Shown here: positions 59,727-64,000 of the stretch, in pieces | Position numbering within the stretch: the stretch's first letter is position 1 | How the letters are laid out: the number at the start of each line of letters is the position of its first letter | NCBI GenBank assembly: GCA_964404165.1 | Contig: CAYOIZ010000022.1 | Span: 1-64,000, forward strand | From: DASYLJ01 sp964404165 | Lineage (GTDB): Bacteria > Desulfobacterota > Binatia > DP-6 | Direction: 5' to 3' | Length of the DNA stretch: 64,000 nucleotides | Notes under the pieces: generated by a model | What the model saw: the letters and a program-made list of their open reading frames with translations, nothing else | Databases searched by the model: none | What the model was told of the DNA's origin: nothing | Program-made: the position numbers and the translations under genes

Positions 59727-60287
59727 CTACCGCTCGAGCATGGGGTACCCCTCGTGCGTGACGAGGAGGTCGTGCATGTCGTTCGCATGCTCCTCCTCCT
59801 GCGCGAGGATGCGCTCGAGCATGGTGCGCGTCGTGGGGTCGCGGTCGCCGAAGTAGCGCACCATCTCCCGATAGGTCTCGATCGCGATGCGCTCCGCGAT
59901 CAGATTCTCCTTGATCATGTCGACGAGGTTCTCACCTTCGACGAACTCGGACGCGGCCCGCGCGCCGACACCGTCGGGGTTCAGCTCGGGCTTGCCGCCG
60001 AGCTGGTTGATGCGCTCGGCGATCAGATCGAGATGCGACTCTTCTTCCGTCGCATGCTGGGCGAACTCCTGCTTTACGGCTTCGCTGGCGATGCCGGTCG
60101 CGCAGACGGCGTGGAACTTGTACCGCAGGACGCAGACGATCTCGGTCGCGACGGCCTGGTTGAGGATGGCGATCGCCTCCTGGACGTTGCCGCCGTAGTT
60201 CTTGGTGACGGCGCCGTCGGTCAGATGCTGCCGCGCCCGACGTCGGATCTCGGCGACGTCGCTGACGAACATGGCTCCGTTGTTCAT
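59727..60287 (-). CDS. Ferritin-like (bacterioferritin-type) protein
   Basis: 186 aa, four-helix bundle. Metal-ligand segments: NQAVATEIVCVLRYKFHAVC (Glu), HATEEESHLDLIAERINQLG (Glu, His), NLIAERIAIETYREMVRYFG and LAQEEEHANDMHDLLVTHEG. It lacks a clear haem Met, so a non-haem diiron protein for iron storage or oxidant defence is likely. AGGAGG lies 6 nt before the ATG at 60287, and that ATG overlaps the SDR stop (ATGA). Confidence 0.88.
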   Translation of the reverse strand: MNNGAMFVSDVAEIRRRARQHLTDGAVTKNYGGNVQEAIAILNQAVATEIVCVLRYKFHAVCATGIASEAVKQEFAQHATEEESHLDLIAERINQLGGKPELNPDGVGARAASEFVEGENLVDMIKENLIAERIAIETYREMVRYFGDRDPTTRTMLERILAQEEEHANDMHDLLVTHEGYPMLER

Positions 60288-61162
60288 GCTCTTCCCTCCT
60301 GTGCGCGCCGCGGCGATGGCGCGACGTCGTCCACGTGCGCCGTCGACAGCGACAGCTCCCGCCACGCGTCGAGCTCGCGGACCACCAGGGCCAGCTTCTG
60401 CTCGACACGACCCACGCAGTCGGCGCCGAGCTGCAGCCGCAGTGGTGGCATGGCGCTGGTGCCAATGGCGATGATCGCGGCCGCCGCCTTCACGGGGTCG
60501 CCCAGCTGTCCGTGGTTGGTGTTCTCGGCCCAGCGGCGGGTCTCTCCCGCCGTGGCTGTATAGTCGTCGATGTTTCCCGCCACCCGCTGCAGGGAGCTGG
60601 CGTCGAGGAAGTCGGTGCGAAAGGTCCCGGGCTCGATCGCCGTGACGTGGATGCCGAGCGGCGCCAGCTCGGCGTGGAGCGCCTCGCTGAGGCCCTCCAC
60701 CGCGAACTTGGTGGCGCAGTAGACGCCCCAGCCGGGCGAGGCGCTGAACCCGCCCACCGAGCTGATGTTGATGATGTGTCCCGAGCGCCGCTTCCGCATC
60801 GACGGCAGCACCGCACGCGTCACGGCGAGGAGACCGTCGACGTTCACGGCGAACACGGCGCGGACCTCCGGCGCCGACGCCTCTTCGACGGCGCCGAGCA
60901 GACCACGGCCGGCGTTGTTCACGAGGACGTCGATCCTGTTGAAGCGGTCGAGTGCGGCCGCGGTCGCCTGCTGTGTCTGGCGTTCGTCCGTGACGTCGAG
61001 CGGGACGGCGAGCAGGCGATCGTTCCGTCCGAGCGCACGCTCGACCGATTCTGGATCGCGTGCGGCGGCGACGACGGCATCACCACGCGCGATCGCCAGT
61101 CGGGTGATCTCGAGTCCGAACCCGCGGGAAGCTCCGGTGACGAACCAGACGTGCGCGCTCAT
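60284..61162 (-). CDS. Short-chain dehydrogenase/reductase
   Basis: 292 aa. Rossmann loop VTGASRGFGLE, NNAGRGLLGAVEEAS, catalytic Ser in NISSVGGFSASPGWGVYCAT with Tyr-x3-Lys (YCATK), and EPGTFRTDF. Classical SDR; the substrate is unknown. Start ATG 61162 begins MSAHVWFVTGASRG; the longer frame adds an Arg-rich shadow. Co-transcribed with the ferritin-like gene. Confidence 0.92.
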   Translation of the reverse strand: MSAHVWFVTGASRGFGLEITRLAIARGDAVVAAARDPESVERALGRNDRLLAVPLDVTDERQTQQATAAALDRFNRIDVLVNNAGRGLLGAVEEASAPEVRAVFAVNVDGLLAVTRAVLPSMRKRRSGHIINISSVGGFSASPGWGVYCATKFAVEGLSEALHAELAPLGIHVTAIEPGTFRTDFLDASSLQRVAGNIDDYTATAGETRRWAENTNHGQLGDPVKAAAAIIAIGTSAMPPLRLQLGADCVGRVEQKLALVVRELDAWRELSLSTAHVDDVAPSPRRAQEGRA

Positions 61163-61260
61163 GGACGTCGCAGAGAGCAAGCGTCGTGCCCGGCGAACGG
61201 ACTCGCCGGCTCGGCACACCATGCCCGGACGCCGGGCACTCGGCACGCGCGTTCGGCACG

Positions 61261-61278
61261 GTGCCGATCCATCGGCAC
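61261..61278. terminator. Hairpin downstream of tRNA-Leu
   Basis: GTGCCGAT and ATCGGCAC form a perfect 8-bp stem around a 2-base centre. It lies 28 nt past the 3' end of the minus-strand tRNA-Leu; it could be a terminator or a dyad operator in front of the SDR gene. Confidence 0.4.
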
Positions 61279-61305
61279 GGCAGGGCTGAAGGATGCGGGG
61301 GAGAA

Positions 61306-61391
61306 TGCCGGGACCGAGACTTGAACTCGGACGCCACTCGCGTGGCAGCGGATTTTAAGTCCGCCGCGTCTGCCAGTTTCGCCATCCCGGC
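61306..61391 (-). tRNA. tRNA-Leu (TAA)
   Basis: 86 nt with the long variable arm of class II tRNAs. Acceptor GCCGGGA/TCCCGGC, discriminator A, anticodon TAA at 61357-61355. CCA not encoded. Confidence 0.95.
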
Positions 61392-61407
61392 GCTGAAGAC
61401 CGTCCGC

Positions 61408-61436
61408 TACTTACGCGCTTCGACCTTGGCCCGCAA
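61408..61436 (-). promoter_or_regulatory. tRNA-Leu promoter
   Basis: On the minus strand: TTGCGG (61431-61436), 17-nt spacer, TAAGTA (61408-61413), 16 nt before the tRNA. Confidence 0.55.
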
Positions 61437-61459
61437 AGTGTCTCCGGCTCACGCCGGCG

Positions 61460-61749
61460 TCACGCGGGTGCGAAACGGCGCTGGCGCCGGATCAGCAACA
61501 GGAGCAACGCCAGCAGCACCGCCGACGAGCCGACGGTGCCGAAGCCGACACCGCCCTGCGCCGGCGTCTTCGTCAACAGGTCACCGAAGGTCGCACCGAA
61601 CGGGCGCGTCAGGACGAATGCCGCCCAGAAGAGCGCCACCTTCGACATGCGGGTGCAGGCGTTCGCCGCGACGATCAGTGCCAGGAGGATGCCGATCAGC
61701 AGGCCCCCCCCCGGCGAAGCCGAGCCCTGAGTCGTCGGCCAGGAAGTCG
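61460..61749 (-). pseudogene. Frameshifted remnant of a COG4705-type membrane protein
   Basis: The conserved C-terminal block KVALFWAAFVLTRPFGATFG then DLLTKTPAQGG and GTVGSSAVLLALLLLLIRRQ is intact, but the preceding family-like stretch DFLADDSGLGFAGG is in another frame. The switch falls at a run of nine C bases (61704-61712). The N-terminal half of the family (usually about 250 aa) is not found upstream. The open frame carrying the conserved block continues to 61972 with unrelated residues. Either a decayed gene or, for the frameshift alone, a homopolymer sequencing error. Confidence 0.6.
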
Positions 61750-61991
61750 CCTCGGCGGAAGGAAGGCCGTGCTGGGATGGGCCGGGGTCCGGGACGGCAC
61801 AGCACCCGCCAGACGCGAAGTCGAACGCGCGGGCCGCCAGCTCACACCATGGCCGCTCCAGCACCCTCCACACCACCTGCGCCATCCCATCGACGAACCC
61901 GTACCGTGGCGTCACCGAATCGTCGCTCCCGCGAGTCAAAATCCTGAGTTTTCCGTCGCGGGACGCGGGCACACGGGTTGCTCAAACCGGC

Positions 61992-62129
61992 ATGCTCGAA
62001 GCATCGCTCATCCTCCTCCTCGGAACCTGGGTGCTCGCGTTCGTCCGCGTCGCGAAGACCTGGCGTGAGGCGCCGCCGGTATCGCTCATGGAAGTGGCCG
62101 ACGCCCCCGCGCATCGTCTCGCGGCCTGA
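61992..62129 (+). CDS. Possible small membrane protein
   Basis: 45 aa: MLEASLILLLGTWVLAFVRV then AKTWREAPPVSLMEV, ending HRLAA. One membrane segment, no ribosome site, no family. It lies 80 nt before the glycosidase-glycosyltransferase gene. The region from 61750 to 62159 otherwise shows nothing coding with confidence. Confidence 0.35.
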   Translation: MLEASLILLLGTWVLAFVRVAKTWREAPPVSLMEVADAPAHRLAA

Positions 62130-62159
62130 CACCCGAGCGGCCCTGAGGCCGCGGTCTGG

Positions 62160-62188
62160 TTGTGGGCACGAGCCGGCTCACGTATGTC
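62160..62188 (+). promoter_or_regulatory. Promoter of the GH-GT2 gene
   Basis: TTGTGG (62160-62165), 17-nt spacer, TATGTC (62183-62188). The expected leader to the ATG at 62210 is about 15 nt, without a clear ribosome site. Confidence 0.45.
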
Positions 62189-62209
62189 TGCCGGCACTCG
62201 TCCCCCGCT

Positions 62210-64000
62210 ATGACCCAGGCCATGTTGCGGCCGCTCCCGGAGCGGGCCCCCGCTCCCGCCCTCGACGGTATCCTGCCGACGGTCGGGGGAAAGTTCTTCT
62301 TCGTCGGCGACCACAAGCTGTACCTGCGCGGCCTCTCCTACGGCCCCTTCGGTCCCGCGCCCCACGGCTTCCCGTTCCCGTCCGAGGAGGTCCTCGACAA
62401 GGACCTGACGCTCATGGCGGAGCTCGGGGCCAACTGCCTGCGCACCTTCACGGTGCCACCGCGTTGGCTCCTCGACCGCGCCGCCGAGCACGGCATCCGC
62501 GTCATGGTCACCGTACCCTGGGCCGAGCACGTGGCCTTCCTCGACCGCAAGGACATGGTGGCCGAGATCCGCGGCACCTGCCGCGCCGCGGCCGAGACCC
62601 TGGGCGGCCACCCCGCGCTGTTCGCCATCCTGGTCGGCAACGAGATCCCGCCCGACATGGTGCGCTGGTACGGCCCGGAGAAGGTGCAGGACTTCCTCCG
62701 CACGCTCGCCTCCGAAGTCCGCGATCGCGCCCCCGGCACCCTCATCAGCTACGCCAACTTCCCGTCGACGGAGTACCTCGACGTCACCGACTTCGTCGAC
62801 TTCGTCTCCTTCAACGTCTACCTGCACCGCGAGAACGACTTCCGGCGCTACCTGTCGCGCCTGCAGAACCTCGCCGAGGACAAGCCGCTGGTCCTCTCGG
62901 AGTTCGGCGTCGACTCCATCCGCGAGGGCACCGAGCACCAGGCGGAGCTGCTGTCGTGGATGATCCGCGCCGGCTACGAGTCGGGCGCCGCCGGCACGTT
63001 CGTCTTCTCCTGGACCGACGACTGGTTCACCGGCGGCTCGCAGATCGCCGACTGGGCCTTCGGCGTCGTCGACGCCGCGCGCGAGCGCAAGCCGGCCTTC
63101 CACGCCGTGCAGGCACAGTACACGGCACCGCTACCGCCGCGGCTCGACGACTCGCCGAAGGTCTCCGTCGTCGTCTGCGCCTTCAACGCCGAACGCACGA
63201 TGGACGCCTGCCTGACATCGCTGCAGACGCTCAACTACCCCGACTACGAGGTCGTGGTGGTGAACGACGGCTCCACCGACCGCACGCTCGCGATCAGCCA
63301 GGAGCACAAGGCGCGCTACGACGCGGATCCGGACGGGCCGCGCTTCATTCTCGTCAGCCAGGAGAACAAGGGCCTCAGCGTCGCGCGGAACGTCGGTGCG
63401 GAGGCGTCGTCGGGTACGATCGTCGCCTACACCGACTCCGACTGCGTGCCCGATCCCGACTGGCTCGCGTTCCTCGTCTACAAGTTCGTGCGCAGCGGGT
63501 TCGTCGCCGTGGGTGGTCCCAACTTCCCGCCGCCCGAGCCCAGCCTGGTGCCGGCCGCCGTCGCGGTGTCGCCCGGCGGTCCGACGCACGTCCTGCTGAA
63601 CGACGAGGTCGCCGAGCACATCCCCGGCTGCAACATGGCCTTCACCAAGCAGGCGCTCGACGAGGTGCACGGTTTCGAGCCCATCTTCGCCGCCGCCGGC
63701 GACGACGTCGATTTCTGCTGGCGCCTGCAGAATCGCGGCTACCCGATCGGATTCAGCCCGGCGGCGACGGTGTGGCACTACCGCCGCAACACCGTGAAGG
63801 CGTACCTGAAGCAGCAGATGGGGTACGGCAAGGCCGAGGCGTTGCTCTACTTCAAGCATCCGTACCGCTTCAACATGCTCGGCCAGTCGCGCTGGCTCGG
63901 GCGGATCTACGGCGAGCTCACCACCGCCGTGCTGTCCCGCCGGCCGGTCATCTACTTCGGCGCGTTCGGCCGCGGGCTCTTCCAGTCGCTCTACGAGGCG
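62210..64000 (+). CDS. Glycoside hydrolase (clan A-like) fused to a family 2 glycosyltransferase (3' end beyond window)
   Basis: 597 codons open to the window edge. Residues about 20-310 form a TIM-barrel hydrolase: FFVGDHKLYLRGLSYGPFGP, ELGANCLRTFTVPPRWLLDR, acid/base Glu145 in LVGNEIPPD and nucleophile Glu231 in VLSEFGVDS, as in GH2/GH5-type enzymes. From about 316 a GT2 domain starts KVSVVVCAFNAERTMDACLT, with VVVNDGSTDRT, the DxD-like AYTDSDCVPDPDW and AAGDDVDFCWRLQNRGY. No signal peptide, so both domains are probably cytoplasmic or face the cytoplasm from a later membrane region. It may build or edit a beta-glucan or other surface polysaccharide. Confidence 0.85.
   Translation, partial: MTQAMLRPLPERAPAPALDGILPTVGGKFFFVGDHKLYLRGLSYGPFGPAPHGFPFPSEEVLDKDLTLMAELGANCLRTFTVPPRWLLDRAAEHGIRVMVTVPWAEHVAFLDRKDMVAEIRGTCRAAAETLGGHPALFAILVGNEIPPDMVRWYGPEKVQDFLRTLASEVRDRAPGTLISYANFPSTEYLDVTDFVDFVSFNVYLHRENDFRRYLSRLQNLAEDKPLVLSEFGVDSIREGTEHQAELLSWMIRAGYESGAAGTFVFSWTDDWFTGGSQIADWAFGVVDAARERKPAFHAVQAQYTAPLPPRLDDSPKVSVVVCAFNAERTMDACLTSLQTLNYPDYEVVVVNDGSTDRTLAISQEHKARYDADPDGPRFILVSQENKGLSVARNVGAEASSGTIVAYTDSDCVPDPDWLAFLVYKFVRSGFVAVGGPNFPPPEPSLVPAAVAVSPGGPTHVLLNDEVAEHIPGCNMAFTKQALDEVHGFEPIFAAAGDDVDFCWRLQNRGYPIGFSPAATVWHYRRNTVKAYLKQQMGYGKAEALLYFKHPYRFNMLGQSRWLGRIYGELTTAVLSRRPVIYFGAFGRGLFQSLYEA

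Noticed and set aside
61842..62132. A 96-codon minus-strand frame after the membrane-protein remnant
   Set aside because: Arg/Glu-rich composition, no ribosome site, no family; likely chance.
1..64000. CRISPR array, insertion sequences, rRNA operon or toxin-antitoxin pair
   Set aside because: No regularly spaced repeats, transposase motifs, rRNA sequence or recognisable toxin-antitoxin genes were seen.

Overview
The window is a GC-rich (roughly two thirds G+C), densely coded bacterial chromosome segment of housekeeping and a few lineage-specific genes. No phage, insertion sequence, plasmid or CRISPR locus is visible. Several traits point to a Deltaproteobacteria-related lineage such as Myxococcota, Desulfobacterota or, most likely, Candidatus Binatota: a double-length UvrA, a yajC-secD-secF-recJ gene order, a secreted protein with Thr-rich linkers and a CGNG..GEECD cysteine repeat, and a secreted beta-propeller with a Cys-Trp C-terminal module. 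The taxonomic call is inference.

Layout. 1-2.6 kb: a secreted Thr-linker protein running off the left edge (-), then a Tat-lipoprotein-like alpha/beta hydrolase (+). 2.6-8.2 kb: tandem-fused UvrA (-). 8.2-13 kb: a carbohydrate block on the minus strand (GlgC-like degenerate nucleotidyltransferase, membrane-anchored unknown, GH57 branching enzyme, DUF4912 protein, PTS EIIA-like protein). 13-15.4 kb: 6-phosphofructokinase and a Na/Ca exchanger (+). 15.4-20.8 kb (-): two class III CoA-transferases with a small partner ORF, an unknown protein, MoaA and a polyprenyl diphosphate synthase. 20.9-26.7 kb (+): Mrp ATPase, ferredoxin, then myo-inositol-phosphate synthase, a CDP-alcohol phosphatidyltransferase, a small membrane protein, an AglD/MprF-type membrane protein and CoaBC. 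26.7-27.6 kb (-): zinc phospholipase C-like protein. 27.6-36.8 kb (+): a long coupled operon: UDG-4, NfeD, slipin, QueA, Tgt, YajC, SecD, SecF and a RecJ-derived protein that has lost its catalytic motifs. 36.8-38.3 kb: HTH protein, methyltransferase, unknown (-). 38.4-41.5 kb (+): hisS-aspS. 41.5-42.6 kb: ald (-). 42.7-46.9 kb (+): site-2 protease, trpS, scpA, scpB, rluB. 46.7-53.8 kb (-): murJ, lnt, a secreted unknown, and two sensor kinases preceded by a leader peptide. 54-64 kb: tRNA-fMet, NDH-2, GFA protein, small proteins, tRNA-Cys, pterin dehydratase, secreted beta-propeller, ferritin-like protein, SDR, tRNA-Leu, a membrane-protein remnant, and a glycoside hydrolase-GT2 fusion running off the right edge.

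Two gene-expression habits recur. First, many promoters (TTGnnn - 16 to 18 nt - TAnnnT) place the -10 box only 6-13 nt before the start codon, so the predicted mRNAs are leaderless or nearly so. Second, genes inside operons overlap by ATGA, GTGA, CTGA or TAATG, consistent with termination-reinitiation; two of these junctions appear to use CTG as start codon. Classical Shine-Dalgarno sites (AGGAGG) are present too, mostly at internal or longer-leader genes.

Most interesting items: the catalytically dead RecJ relative in the secDF operon; the leaderless promoter set; a pseudo-enzyme-like GlgC relative beside a GH57 branching enzyme; a perfect 32-bp inverted repeat between lnt and murJ; an initiator tRNA lacking one of the three conserved anticodon-stem G:C pairs; CTG start codons; and the GH-GT2 fusion.
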